This document shows, one piece after another, positions 35,704 to 45,261 of a DNA stretch of 64,000 nt. Origin of the DNA: Methylococcaceae bacterium. Its GTDB lineage: Bacteria > Pseudomonadota > Gammaproteobacteria > Methylococcales > Methylomonadaceae. A program made the translations under genes and the position numbers. Under the pieces are notes generated by a model. The model saw only the letters and a list, made by a program, of their open reading frames with translations. It was not told the origin of the DNA and made no database searches. The stretch lies in the NCBI GenBank assembly GCA_947505105.1, contig CANNKG010000006.1, positions 1 to 64,000 of the forward strand, given 5' to 3'. Each line of letters begins with the position of its first letter. Position 1 is the first letter of the stretch.

Positions 35704-37749
35704 ATGAATTTTCTCGGCAATATAGATCTGGCTAAAAAAGTACCTAGTATTTCGGCAGCCATTTTGGCAGTCGGCGTAGCTGTTGCTGTAGCCGTTTTAA
35801 CGTATTCGCTAAAGCAAGACTTAGAAGAGTCTGAAATTGGGCATTTACAACGAGAAACCAAATTAATCTTGCAAAATATTGAAACGTATAACCGAGGTCT
35901 GGAAGAATCCGCTCAACAAATAAATCGAATCTTTTATTCAAATTATCAACCGCTGTTCTCGCTTGATAATAGTCAATCCTTATTGGCCGGTACTATTGCC
36001 GTCCCGGTATTACGGAATGGCGACCAAATTGTAAATAACAATCACACGATTGCTGATCATCTTTTTGAAAGCTCTGGCACGGCCGCGTCAGTCTTTGTGC
36101 GTAAAGATAATGAATTTATTCGCATCGCAACCTCTACTAAAAATGAACAGGGGGAACGTGCGCTCGGTACCTTGTTAAATATTGCTCCGGCAATCTCGTC
36201 TTTACTGGCCGGTAACAGCTGGACCGGTCGAATCAGCATGTTCGGCAAAGAATGGATGAGTAATTATTTGCCCATTAAAGATCAACACGGCGTAATCATT
36301 GGATGTATAGGGGTATCTACTGATTTTAGTCAAGGATTTATTCATCTTAAAGAGCAGTTAAAAAATATTCACATCGGAAAAACCGGTTACGTTTCGATTA
36401 TCGATAGCAAACCCGGCAATACCTTAGGCGTTATGGTCATTCATCCCTCTGTTGAAGGTAAAAACTTACTTGACGTCAAATCGAGTGATGGGCAACTCAT
36501 TATTCGAAAAGCTATTGAAAATAAAGAAGGTTTACTACGCTATTTTTGGATCAACAAGGATAGAGGAGAAACCGAGGGACGTGAAAAGCTCACCTATGTT
36601 GCTTCATTTTCGCCCTGGAATTGGGTCATTATGGTGGGAACGTACACTGAAGAATTTATGAATATATCGACAAAATTTACGACCTGGATCATTGTTGGCT
36701 CAATCTTTATCATGCTTGGATTAACGGGTACCCTGTTCATTGTCATGCGCGGCTTTGTGTCACATCCCCTTGAAAGTCTACAAAAATCGTTAGCCGCCTT
36801 AGCGCAAGGGAACGGTAATTTACGGGCCAGATTATCAATTGAAACGCATGATGAAGTAGGGCGAGTCGCAAGCACTTTTAATGATTTTCTTGATTCACTC
36901 CATGAAATGATTAACCACATTGCAGACTCTGCGCAAGCAGTCACAGAAGCAACTCAAAGTCTAGCCAACATTACCAGTAGCATCTCCGAAGCATCCGTAG
37001 AACAAAATCAAGCCGCATCAAGTACAGCAGCGGCTGTCGAACAGATTTCCGCAAGTATCGCAATGGTTTCGGATAGTGCAGTAGAGGTTCGCTCACGCGC
37101 CCAATCAAGTCTTGAACAAACCCGATCTGGCAATACCCAATTATTAACCGTGGTCAAAGAATTGGCTAACGTTGGCGCCTCGATTCTCAATGTTACCAAT
37201 ACTGTGCGTGAATTTGTCGGCAATGTCGCCTCAATCACCGAATTGACCCGTCAAGTCAAAGATATTGCCGACCAAACCAATTTACTGGCGTTAAACGCCG
37301 CAATTGAGGCAGCACGTGCTGGAGCAAGTGGTCGAGGTTTCGCCGTAGTTGCCGATGAAGTGCGCAAATTGGCCGAAAAGTCGACCCGAGCAGCTCAGGA
37401 GATTGATCAAGTCACCGCAAATTTGGGTGATCAATCCAGCAAAGTTAATCAAGTCGTCAAATTCGGTCAAGAAGGGTTAGAAACAGGTTTGGACAATCTT
37501 AAGCGAGTAACGGAAGTATTGGAACATGCTGGCGAAATTGTAAGTTTTGCTTCCAAAGGGGTATCAGATATTTCGGATGCAATGACTGAGCAAAAATTTG
37601 CCGCCAGCGAAATCGGTAAACATATTACGACCATTTCCCAGATGACTCATCAAAGTTCAACAGAGCTACACAATGCAAATAGCGCAGTCAATCAGCTTAA
37701 ACAACTTGCGGTTATCTTAAAAGATCAGGTGAGTCGATTTAAAATTTAG
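35704..37749 (+). CDS. Methyl-accepting chemotaxis protein with Cache sensor
   Basis: A 681-residue transmembrane chemoreceptor. TM1 is at about 17-36, the periplasmic Cache-type sensor (Cache3-Cache2/dCache-like) spans about 40-322 with [24 protein letters not shown] and [15 protein letters not shown]2 at 325-351, HAMP at 352-405, then the MA signalling domain. The hairpin tip region (about 512-560: [38 protein letters not shown]) is canonical. There is no C-terminal CheR-binding pentapeptide. Ligand unknown. No che genes are nearby. Confidence 0.93.
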   Translation: MNFLGNIDLAKKVPSISAAILAVGVAVAVAVLTYSLKQDLEESEIGHLQRETKLILQNIETYNRGLEESAQQINRIFYSNYQPLFSLDNSQSLLAGTIAVPVLRNGDQIVNNNHTIADHLFESSGTAASVFVRKDNEFIRIATSTKNEQGERALGTLLNIAPAISSLLAGNSWTGRISMFGKEWMSNYLPIKDQHGVIIGCIGVSTDFSQGFIHLKEQLKNIHIGKTGYVSIIDSKPGNTLGVMVIHPSVEGKNLLDVKSSDGQLIIRKAIENKEGLLRYFWINKDRGETEGREKLTYVASFSPWNWVIMVGTYTEEFMNISTKFTTWIIVGSIFIMLGLTGTLFIVMRGFVSHPLESLQKSLAALAQGNGNLRARLSIETHDEVGRVASTFNDFLDSLHEMINHIADSAQAVTEATQSLANITSSISEASVEQNQAASSTAAAVEQISASIAMVSDSAVEVRSRAQSSLEQTRSGNTQLLTVVKELANVGASILNVTNTVREFVGNVASITELTRQVKDIADQTNLLALNAAIEAARAGASGRGFAVVADEVRKLAEKSTRAAQEIDQVTANLGDQSSKVNQVVKFGQEGLETGLDNLKRVTEVLEHAGEIVSFASKGVSDISDAMTEQKFAASEIGKHITTISQMTHQSSTELHNANSAVNQLKQLAVILKDQVSRFKI

Positions 37750-37991
37750 CCTTAGTGCATTCAACGCTGAAATCCTATTTAAATGCAATCTATTTAGACA
37801 TTTCTCCACAATTACTTTTCAATTTGGTATGTCAATCCTTGGCACTAGATCAGTCAACCTTCCCTAATATCCTATTATTGGCAACTGCACTTCGGAGTTG
37901 AATCTTCCCTCCTTTGAAGCCTAGAAGAACTGAATGTTATGACTATAGCTTGATAAACTTAGCTTTTTAGCTTTGTAAAACCGATTTCAGG

Positions 37992-37997
37992 TATAAT
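37992..37997 (+). promoter_or_regulatory. Likely -10 box of the yciO cluster
   Basis: Perfect TATAAT 34 bases before the chosen yciO ATG; the -35 region is weak. Because the box overlaps the upstream in-frame ATG at 37996, it supports initiation at 38032. Confidence 0.45.
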
Positions 37998-38031
37998 GTT
38001 CAAGTTTATAGTGTATTCCTTAACATATCCA

Positions 38032-38655
38032 ATGGCTCAATTTTTCGAAATTCACTCCCAAAATCCGCAACGTCGCTTAATCAGTCAAACTATTGAAATA
38101 ATTCGCAATGGTGGTGTGATTGCTTATCCCACCGATTCTTCGTATGCGATCGCCTGTCGGTTAGATGACAAACAGGCTTCCGATAAAATTCGTAGAATCC
38201 GGCAATTGGATGAAAAACATGATTTCACCTTAATTTGTCAGGACCTTGCGCAAATTGCGACTTTCAGCAAAATTGGAAATGAAGCTTTTCGCCTAATCAA
38301 AAGTTTGACCCCCGGCCCTTACACCTTTATTCTCGATGCCACCAAAGAGGTACCGCGTCGCCTCCAGCATGCAAAGAAAAAGACCATTGGTATCCGAATT
38401 CCCGATCATGCCATTGCCCAAGTATTAGTCGCCGAACTCGGTGAACCCTTATTAAGTGCCACCTTAATCTTTCCGGGCGAAACCGAATCTATTGCTGATC
38501 CTTACGATATTCGTTCACGTTTGGAACATGAGATCGATCTTGTCATTGATGCCGGTATCATTCACTACGAACCGACAACGATTATTGGTTTCGAAAACAA
38601 CAGCCCGATTTTACTTCGCCAAGGCAAAGGCCCCGCACCGATGTTGGAAAATTAA
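38032..38655 (+). CDS. yciO: YciO, Sua5/YrdC-family protein
   Basis: A 207-residue cytoplasmic protein of the Sua5/YciO/YrdC family; YrdC and Sua5 make threonylcarbamoyl-AMP for the t6A tRNA modification, and YciO is the paralogue. The sequence follows YciO closely: MAQFFEIHSQNPQRRLI, GGVIAYPTDSSYAIAC, SLTPGPYTFILDATKEVPRR and KKTIGIRIP. The ATG at 38032 matches the YciO start; a candidate -10 box overlaps the earlier ATG. First gene of the conserved cluster yciO-M50-scpA-scpB-rluB. Confidence 0.93.
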   Translation: MAQFFEIHSQNPQRRLISQTIEIIRNGGVIAYPTDSSYAIACRLDDKQASDKIRRIRQLDEKHDFTLICQDLAQIATFSKIGNEAFRLIKSLTPGPYTFILDATKEVPRRLQHAKKKTIGIRIPDHAIAQVLVAELGEPLLSATLIFPGETESIADPYDIRSRLEHEIDLVIDAGIIHYEPTTIIGFENNSPILLRQGKGPAPMLEN

Positions 38656-38657
38656 TT

Positions 38658-39311
38658 ATGATGGATGATCTTACCTTAATTCAGCGCATCGTCGTCTGGA
38701 TCCTGCCGGTGGTATTTGCTATAACCGTGCATGAAGTAGCTCACGGCTGGGTCGCCAAACAATACGGCGACCAAACCGCCTGGGTCCTCGGACGCCTGAC
38801 GCTAAACCCGCTAAAACACATCGATTTGGTAGGCACCTTGTTAATTCCGGGAATTTTATTGTTGACGGGCACCGGTTTTATTTTTGGCTGGGCCAAACCG
38901 GTTCCGGTCGATCCAAGAAATTTTGCCCGGCCACGGCAAACGATGGCAATCGTTGCACTAGCTGGCCCTATTGCCAATTTGTTAATGGCGATCGGCTGGG
39001 CAGTTTTAGCGAGAATTGGGGTAAGCCTTAATATCGAAGCGATTTCATCACCCCTGATTTATTCAGGCGTGGCGGGTATCTCGATTAATCTGGTTTTGGC
39101 GCTATTAAATCTATTGCCAATTCCTCCACTTGACGGCAGCCGAATTTTAACTGGCGTGTTACCCATCCAATGGGCTTGGCGCTACAATCAACTCGAACGC
39201 TATGGCTTTATCATCATTATGATCTTGCTGGCAACCGATGCTTTAAGCGCAATTCTCGCCTATCCGATGTTTGAGATGCAGAAGTTATTCTTTAGCTTAG
39301 CTGGCTTGTGA
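38658..39311 (+). CDS. Site-2 protease family membrane metalloprotease (M50)
   Basis: A 217-residue inner-membrane peptidase with five to six helices. The zinc motif HEVAH lies at 25-29 in the first helix and the third ligand in NLLPIPPLDGSRI near 158-168. It lacks the PDZ domains of RseP and is the short type found next to scpA in many bacteria, function unknown. Two ATG codons follow each other at 38658; two bases separate it from yciO. Its stop overlaps the scpA start. Confidence 0.93.
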   Translation: MMDDLTLIQRIVVWILPVVFAITVHEVAHGWVAKQYGDQTAWVLGRLTLNPLKHIDLVGTLLIPGILLLTGTGFIFGWAKPVPVDPRNFARPRQTMAIVALAGPIANLLMAIGWAVLARIGVSLNIEAISSPLIYSGVAGISINLVLALLNLLPIPPLDGSRILTGVLPIQWAWRYNQLERYGFIIIMILLATDALSAILAYPMFEMQKLFFSLAGL

Positions 39312-40195
39312 TGCTGGATACCAAAGCCAATCCAGTCGCGGAAGAAATTTTTTCAGGCACATCTTCTCATCAAGATGCCGAACTTGTTATCACTGCCCCC
39401 GAAACTGCCCAAAATATAGCACCCACCATCATGGTGCAAGGGTCGGCCTTTACCGACCTACCTGAAGATCTCTATATTCCGCCCGATGCTTTACAGGTTT
39501 TTTTAGAAACCTTCGAGGGTCCGCTCGACTTATTGCTTTATCTGATTCGTAAACAAAATCTCGATATCATGCTGATTCCAATTGCGGAAATCACAAATCA
39601 ATATATCGCTTATATTGCCCTGATGGATCAATTGCAACTCGATCTCGCTGCCGAATATCTGGTCATGGCCGCGTTGCTGGCTGAAATCAAATCTCGCCTG
39701 CTCTTACCTAGACAGGTCGAAATCACTGACGAGGAAGAAGATCCGCGTGCCGAATTAATCCGTCGCTTACAAGAATACGAGCGCATCAAGAAAGCGGCAG
39801 AAGAGCTTGATGAATTTCCGCGACTGGAGCGGGATGTTTTCGAATTATTTGTCGATACTCGCCAGATTACCGTGGTTCGCCCCTTGCCGAATGTCGAACT
39901 CAAAGATGTACTGCAAGCATTTCGAGAAGTATTGCAACGCGCCGAACAGCTCAGCCATCACCAAATCATCAAAGAACCGTTATCGGTTAGAGAGCGCATG
40001 AGCAGCATCCTGACTCAGCTTAACACCTACGGTACCTGTCTGTTTACCAAACTCTTCACTTTCAAGGAAGGTCGACACGGGGTAGTCGTTGCATTTCTGG
40101 CAATATTGGAACTGAGCAAGGAAGGCCTAATTGAAATTATTCAGGACGAACCGTTTGGATTACTGGAAGTCAGAAGTGCCGTCCGAAGTCATTAA
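39311..40195 (+). CDS. scpA: Segregation and condensation protein A
   Basis: A 294-residue kleisin that bridges the heads of the SMC dimer in chromosome condensation. The N-terminal kleisin part has FEGPLDLLLYLIRKQNLDIMLIPI, with LAAEYLVMAALLAEIKSRLLLP, and the C-terminal winged-helix carries FLAILELSKEGLIEIIQDEPFG. An acidic, low-complexity N-terminal extension of about 55 residues precedes the domain. The ATG at 39311 overlaps the M50 stop by one base; a GTG three bases earlier is the alternative. Confidence 0.95.
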   Translation: MLDTKANPVAEEIFSGTSSHQDAELVITAPETAQNIAPTIMVQGSAFTDLPEDLYIPPDALQVFLETFEGPLDLLLYLIRKQNLDIMLIPIAEITNQYIAYIALMDQLQLDLAAEYLVMAALLAEIKSRLLLPRQVEITDEEEDPRAELIRRLQEYERIKKAAEELDEFPRLERDVFELFVDTRQITVVRPLPNVELKDVLQAFREVLQRAEQLSHHQIIKEPLSVRERMSSILTQLNTYGTCLFTKLFTFKEGRHGVVVAFLAILELSKEGLIEIIQDEPFGLLEVRSAVRSH

Positions 40196-40232
40196 TCCTG
40201 CCCCATTCCCCGCAAAAGCCCGATTTTAATCA

Positions 40233-40871
40233 ATGAAACTTAAACACATTGTCGAAGCTTTGCTGTTTGCCAGCGATAAACCGATGTCGCTGAAAGCATT
40301 GCAAGAGGTATTTCCTGAACTTGAACAACCGCAAAGTGCCGATTTGGAAACCGCCTTACTCGAACTCACCGAAGATTATGATAGCCATTCCATTGAGCTC
40401 AAAAAAGTTGCCAGCGGCTATCGCTTTCAAGTAAGAGAACAAATGTCACCGTGGGTTGCGCGCTTGTTTGAAGAAAAACCGGCGCGCTACTCACGCGCCC
40501 TGCTTGAAACCTTGGCAATTATTGCCTACCGCCAACCGGTCACGCGCGCAGAAATTGAAGACATCCGCGGCGTTGTCGTCAGTTCAAACATTATTCGCAC
40601 TCTAATGGAGCGTGAATGGATTAAAATTGTCGCCCATAAGGAAGTTCCAGGCAGGCCCGGTTTATATGCAACCACTAAAGAATTTTTAGATCATTTTAAT
40701 TTATCCTCATTAGCCCAATTACCGACTTTGCAGGAAATTCAAGACGTGAATCTCCCACTTAAAGAAGTTGAACCCTTATCGCAGGCAACTCGTGAACAAT
40801 CAGAAACCGAACAATCATCCCTTCAAGAAACCCCTAACCCAGAAACCGACGGTGCGGAGACCCAAGCCTAA
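40233..40871 (+). CDS. scpB: Segregation and condensation protein B
   Basis: A 212-residue partner of ScpA and SMC, made of two winged-helix domains in about 1-165. Family segments are LKHIVEALLFASDKPMSLKAL, YRFQVREQMSPWVARLFEEKPARYSRALLETLAIIAYRQPVTRAEIE and VPGRPGLYATTKEFLDHFNL. The last 45 residues are an acidic, Gln/Glu-rich tail. It lies 37 bases after scpA and precedes rluB, the usual gene order. Confidence 0.95.
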   Translation: MKLKHIVEALLFASDKPMSLKALQEVFPELEQPQSADLETALLELTEDYDSHSIELKKVASGYRFQVREQMSPWVARLFEEKPARYSRALLETLAIIAYRQPVTRAEIEDIRGVVVSSNIIRTLMEREWIKIVAHKEVPGRPGLYATTKEFLDHFNLSSLAQLPTLQEIQDVNLPLKEVEPLSQATREQSETEQSSLQETPNPETDGAETQA

Positions 40872-40923
40872 ATCAGCCCCAACAACCAGCACAGCAGAGG
40901 AAGTCGCCGAAGCACCGACAACT

Positions 40924-41748
40924 ATGCAAAGCGCTAAAGCCATTCCGCAACAAGGCGAACGCATTCAAAAAGTGTTAGCGCGGGGTGGCATTGGCTCACG
41001 ACGCGAAATAGAAGGCTGGATTACCGAAGGACGCATCAAACTCAATGGCAAGACGGCTCATCTTGGAGATTGCCTAAAACCGGGCGACCATATCCATGTC
41101 AACGGTCGCCCGATTGTCTGGGAAAAATACGCCGAACAACCGACGAGAGTTCTGGTCTACCACAAACCGGTCGGCGAAGTTGTGTCGCGTAAAGATCCGC
41201 AAAATCGCCCTACGGTATTTACTCGTTTACCAAAACTCCAGGTCGGACGCTGGATTAACGTCGGGCGCCTCGATATTAATACCTCCGGCCTGCTCCTGTT
41301 CACCAATAATGGTGAACTTGCGAACCGTCTGATGCACCCATCTTCAGTGATTGATCGGGAATATGCGGTACGTGTCCTGGGCGACGTGAAAGATGAGGTG
41401 ATCGAGCGACTTAAGGCTGGCATTGAATTAGAAGATGGGCCGGCCAAATTTAACGATGTGCAATTTTACGGCGGCGAAGGCGCCAATAAGTGGTATCACG
41501 TCACCGTTTCGGAAGGCCGCAACCGAATGGTGCGCCGTTTATGGGAAGCTGTGCAAATTACCGTAAGCCGCCTGATGCGAATCCGTTATGGGCCAATTAT
41601 TCTGCCGGAAGGCGTGAAAGTACAGAGTCACTATGAAATGACACCGAAAGAGCTGGACAAACTTTTAGAATTTGTCGGTTTACCGAAACAAACGCCAATC
41701 TTTAAACCCGATGAGGCCGATAAGCAGCCTTGGAAAAAACGTTTCTAA
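40924..41748 (+). CDS. rluB: 23S rRNA pseudouridine synthase RluB
   Basis: A 274-residue enzyme that isomerises U2605 of 23S rRNA. An N-terminal S4 RNA-binding domain (IQKVLARGGIGSRREIEGWI) is followed by the RsuA/RluB catalytic domain with NVGRLDINTSGLLLFTNNGE, which holds the catalytic Asp, and EGRNRMVRRLWEAV. The ATG at 40924 gives the normal RluB start; a TTG at 40768 in the same frame would lie inside scpB and add a charged, unconserved extension. The stop codon is embedded in the A-run of a terminator serving the opposite strand. Confidence 0.94.
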   Translation: MQSAKAIPQQGERIQKVLARGGIGSRREIEGWITEGRIKLNGKTAHLGDCLKPGDHIHVNGRPIVWEKYAEQPTRVLVYHKPVGEVVSRKDPQNRPTVFTRLPKLQVGRWINVGRLDINTSGLLLFTNNGELANRLMHPSSVIDREYAVRVLGDVKDEVIERLKAGIELEDGPAKFNDVQFYGGEGANKWYHVTVSEGRNRMVRRLWEAVQITVSRLMRIRYGPIILPEGVKVQSHYEMTPKELDKLLEFVGLPKQTPIFKPDEADKQPWKKRF

Positions 41749-41781
41749 AAAAAAGCCTCTCTCGTTAAACCCGAGAGAGGC
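41747..41781 (-). terminator. Rho-independent terminator of the pyrophosphatase gene
   Basis: 10-bp stem GCCTCTCTCG/CGAGAGAGGC with a 7-nt loop; on the minus strand it is followed by eight T. It starts about 15 bases after the hppA stop codon and overlaps the end of rluB. Confidence 0.9.
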
Positions 41782-41796
41782 GCTCACTGCATCAAG

Positions 41797-44235
41797 TTAA
41801 ATTCCTAACTTCTTCTGCGGAATACGCATCGCGTAAAATGACCGCCAGACAAAAACTAACGCGATGCTCAACAAAATAACGCCTAACACCACGGTGTAAT
41901 CGGAGCCCTCACCCTGCGCCGCCGCTTGTTTAATCTTAATTGCGATTTCAACCGCCAATAAACCGAACAAGGTCGAAAATTTAATAATCGGGTTTAAGGC
42001 CACCGACGAGGTATCCTTAAACGGATCACCAACCGTATCACCGATCACGGTCGCCTCATGCAACGGAGTATTTTTCTCGTTGAAATCAACCTCGACCAGC
42101 TTTTTGGAGTTATCCCAAGCACCTCCCGCATTCGCCATGTAGATGGCTTGAAACAAGCCAAAAATCGCAATCGATAACAAATAAGCGACAAAAAAGTTCG
42201 GATTAAAACAGGCGAAAGCCAGGGTAATTGAAATTAATACCACAAAAATATTCCACATGCCTTTTTGAGCATATTCGGTACAAATTCGAACCACGGTCGA
42301 AGAATCCTCAATATCCGCCGTGGTCTTAGTTAAGTCCATATTCTTTTTGATGTATTCAACCGCACGATAAGCACCGGTCGTCACTGCCTGCATCGAAGCA
42401 CCGCAAAACCAATAAACCACCGCGCCGCCGCTGATAAACCCTAGCAATACCGGGGCATCGGTTAGATTCAACTGAGGCATGCCGGCCTTATGCAGCAACA
42501 GAATAATTGAGAAAATCATCGTGGTGGCGCCTGCTACCGCGGTACCGATTAACACCGGTTTGGCCGTCGCCTTAAAGGTATTACCTGCGGCATCATTACA
42601 CTCAAGGTAATGTTTACCACCCTCAAAATCTGGATGAAAACCAAAGTCGCGTTTGATTTCAGTGTGAATATTCGGAATGAATTCGGTCTGGGCGAGTTCA
42701 AAGATCGATTGGGCATTATCGGTCACCGAACCATAACTATCGACCGCAATAGTCACTGGCCCCATACATAAAAATCCAAAAGCCACCAAGCCGAACGCAA
42801 ACACCGAATGATAAATGCCGATCACGTCAACTAAACCCTGCAAACTGATCATATAGGCAATGGTCATAATCAAGACAATCAGCATACCATGCCAAAAGGC
42901 ACTAAAATTCCCGGCAACAATCCCGGATAGAATCGTCAATGAAACCCCGCCTTCACGAGAGGCGATCACAATTTCATGCACATGTTTGGAATGTGAACTA
43001 GTGAAAATCTTGGTCACTTCCGGCATCAATACCGCTGCCAAGGTGCCGCAACTGATAATAGTCGAAAGCTTCCACCATAATCCAGGGAGCACTAGACCTA
43101 CCAGGGTCACATCTTGCAACAACAACCAACTAATGCCGAAAGAGGTCGACACGCACAACACGGAAGCAATCCAAATCAAGCGAGTTAATGGCTCTTCAAA
43201 ATCGAACTCCTTGAGCCCTTTGTAAACAGCTTTGGCCAGTTCTTGATTAAGAAAATATGCACAGGCTGACATAAGATTCATCAACAAGCGCAACGCAAAA
43301 ATCCACACGATTAACTTGGCTTGAATGCCAATATCGGGTACTGCTAAGGTAATAAATGAAATCAGCGCGACCCCTGTGACGCCATAAGTTTCGAAGCCAT
43401 CGGCGGTCGGCCCGATCGAATCGCCGGCATTATCTCCTGTACAGTCGGCAATCACGCCTGGATTCCGAGGATCATCTTCCTTCATATTAAAGACGATCTT
43501 CATCAAATCCGAACCGATGTCGGCAATCTTGGTAAAAATCCCTCCCGCAATTCTTAAGACCGAAGCGCCAAGCGATTCGCCAATCGCAAACCCCAGAAAA
43601 CAGTAACCAACACTTTCATTCGGCACAAATAACAGAATGACCAGCATCATCAACAGCTCAACCGAAATGAGAAACAAGCCAATCGACATGCCTGAACGTA
43701 ATGGAATATTGACCACCTCCCAAGGCTCCCCTCTCAATGAAGCAAAAGCGGTCCGAGCATTCGCAAAGGTGTTGATTCGTATACCATAACAGGCGACTAG
43801 ATAAGACCCCAGCATGCCGATCACCGTAAAAGCCAAAACCAAGAGCGTTGAAGAAAAAGTTTCATTCTTCAACACCAAGAAATAGTAGGACATGGTCACG
43901 GAGATAATCGCAAACAAGATCAACAAAAACTTACCTTGTTGAATCAGATAGGTTTTACAGGTTTGAAAAATAATGTCGGCCACTACTAGCATTGAAGCAT
44001 GAGCAGGCAATTGCACGATTTGCTTTAGCAACCACAAACTGATTGCCAACGTGCCAAAGGTGATAAACATGCTATAGAACAGTAAATGCCAGCCATCGAT
44101 CGAATGCCCCATGATCAAAAACATTGCTTGACTTAACTCAGGAATCGCCAAGTCGGCCTCACTAGCTTGAGCGGCAGAGACTGAAAGCAGCATGATCGTC
44201 ATACTGATCAGCGCCATAACAGAAAATCGTTTCAT
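41797..44235 (-). CDS. hppA: Membrane-bound ion-translocating pyrophosphatase
   Basis: An 812-residue integral membrane pump, about 16 helices, that couples PPi hydrolysis to H+ or Na+ transport. An N-terminal signal-like segment ends near AQA. Catalytic clusters are present: EDDPRNPGVIADCTGDNAGDS with TADGFETYG, and NAGGAWDNSKK with VIGDTVGDPFKDTSS. Versus the common form, DVGADLVGK reads DIGSDLMKI and DNVGDNVGD reads DCTGDNAGD, so it belongs to a divergent branch; length is above the usual 660-770. In the K+-site region it reads GNTFKATAK, with Lys where K+-independent enzymes have Lys. Monocistronic. Confidence 0.94.
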   Translation of the reverse strand: MKRFSVMALISMTIMLLSVSAAQASEADLAIPELSQAMFLIMGHSIDGWHLLFYSMFITFGTLAISLWLLKQIVQLPAHASMLVVADIIFQTCKTYLIQQGKFLLILFAIISVTMSYYFLVLKNETFSSTLLVLAFTVIGMLGSYLVACYGIRINTFANARTAFASLRGEPWEVVNIPLRSGMSIGLFLISVELLMMLVILLFVPNESVGYCFLGFAIGESLGASVLRIAGGIFTKIADIGSDLMKIVFNMKEDDPRNPGVIADCTGDNAGDSIGPTADGFETYGVTGVALISFITLAVPDIGIQAKLIVWIFALRLLMNLMSACAYFLNQELAKAVYKGLKEFDFEEPLTRLIWIASVLCVSTSFGISWLLLQDVTLVGLVLPGLWWKLSTIISCGTLAAVLMPEVTKIFTSSHSKHVHEIVIASREGGVSLTILSGIVAGNFSAFWHGMLIVLIMTIAYMISLQGLVDVIGIYHSVFAFGLVAFGFLCMGPVTIAVDSYGSVTDNAQSIFELAQTEFIPNIHTEIKRDFGFHPDFEGGKHYLECNDAAGNTFKATAKPVLIGTAVAGATTMIFSIILLLHKAGMPQLNLTDAPVLLGFISGGAVVYWFCGASMQAVTTGAYRAVEYIKKNMDLTKTTADIEDSSTVVRICTEYAQKGMWNIFVVLISITLAFACFNPNFFVAYLLSIAIFGLFQAIYMANAGGAWDNSKKLVEVDFNEKNTPLHEATVIGDTVGDPFKDTSSVALNPIIKFSTLFGLLAVEIAIKIKQAAAQGEGSDYTVVLGVILLSIALVFVWRSFYAMRIPQKKLGI

Positions 44236-45136
44236 AACTTCCTCACAATTTATTCCACAAAAACTAACCCAAAGTGTAGTTGGCGCGACTTAAATAACCA
44301 CTAAATTTTAAGCACCGTGTAAAAAATTTGCCGTCCACTTAAAGCTTTACATCACTATCAAAACCTAATGTACCATCCCTAAAAATAATATGCATGATTC
44401 CTGATCCACCTATGGAACATGGCGGCATCAATTTTATACTTAGAAAGCGCCTAACGAATACCATACCGACATAGGTAGTGAACAGCATGGGAGTCATCAT
44501 CATTTATCCTAAAAAAAGCAGTTGAGGCCTTAAAATTCCGTTCGCCCTGAGTTTATCGAAGGGTTGAACGGGATTTTAAGGTCTCACCGTCTGGGTGAAC
44601 ACATAGAAAACCGTCCATGCTTCGACTGGGCTCAGTACGAACGGTTTTCTATACGTTGAACGGCGCTTTTTAGGTTTATGTATGACACACATCCCTTCGC
44701 CCAATGATTGGGTACATTAGTTTGTGTATATTTATTGCTAAGTCGGACAGTTTCTTTACATCAAGGCACACTGATTCTTCAGCACCAAAGATCTATCTCA
44801 TTTTGAGCCTTCAGCTAATGCCAATCGCACCAATATCTTGCACACTATGACATTCTTCACCCAAATGCATCTAATCGGTAGTCACTAATAAAGACTGAAC
44901 AATTTTATCCTGCCTTGTACAGGCTGGACTCAAGGTTAATTAATAATTTAAGAATTTTTCGCCCAGCATTGAAAAAATTAAAATTTATATATTTCAATAT
45001 ATTATGACTTTTTTCAATATTCTTTTGTACATTTACCTGCACACTACTGAACTTTATTTTGAATTGTTGATCATACAGCTAAGGTATTGAGTCACAAATA
45101 TGTATAATTTTTGTCTATGTATTGTACATATTTTGT
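44236..45136. other. Long intergenic region containing repeat copy 2
   Basis: About 900 bases between the hppA start and the sigma-factor promoter. Apart from the 158-bp double-hairpin repeat at 44519-44676 the sequence is AT-rich and shows no gene, RNA or further palindrome that I can support. Confidence 0.5.
44519..44676. repeat. Dispersed double-hairpin repeat, copy 2
   Basis: Same length and orientation as 1-158, with a few substitutions. The first hairpin is kept; the second has two mismatches in its outer stem (positions corresponding to 83 and 135 of copy 1 changed G to A on both arms). The flanks differ from copy 1, which fixes the right boundary at TTTAGGTT and the left boundary at or before CAGTTGAG. 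Confidence 0.9.
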
Positions 45137-45165
45137 TTGACATTAAGTTCACATCAGAGTATCGT
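45137..45165 (+). promoter_or_regulatory. Sigma-70 promoter of the sigma-factor gene
   Basis: Perfect TTGACA (45137-45142), 17-base spacer, TATCGT (45160-45165, four of six consensus bases). It lies about 100 bases before the ATG at 45262. Confidence 0.55.
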
Positions 45166-45186
45166 TATCACACGGTTCGATAACGA
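45162..45186. promoter_or_regulatory. Inverted repeat overlapping the -10 box, possible operator
   Basis: Perfect 8-bp arms TCGTTATC (45162-45169) and GATAACGA (45179-45186) separated by 9 bases. The left arm overlaps the -10 hexamer and the right arm lies in the start of the transcript, as expected for a repressor site. The binding protein is unknown. Confidence 0.5.
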
Positions 45187-45261
45187 CTTCTTAAATACAA
45201 GCAAATTCGTTAATCGAGTTAACAATTTGCTACAAAATGTTGACATTGCGAGGATATTTCC

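Noticed and set aside
40768-40923. N-terminal extension of RluB from a TTG codon
   Set aside because: Lies mostly within scpB in another frame; RluB homologues start at the S4 domain, consistent with the ATG at 40924.
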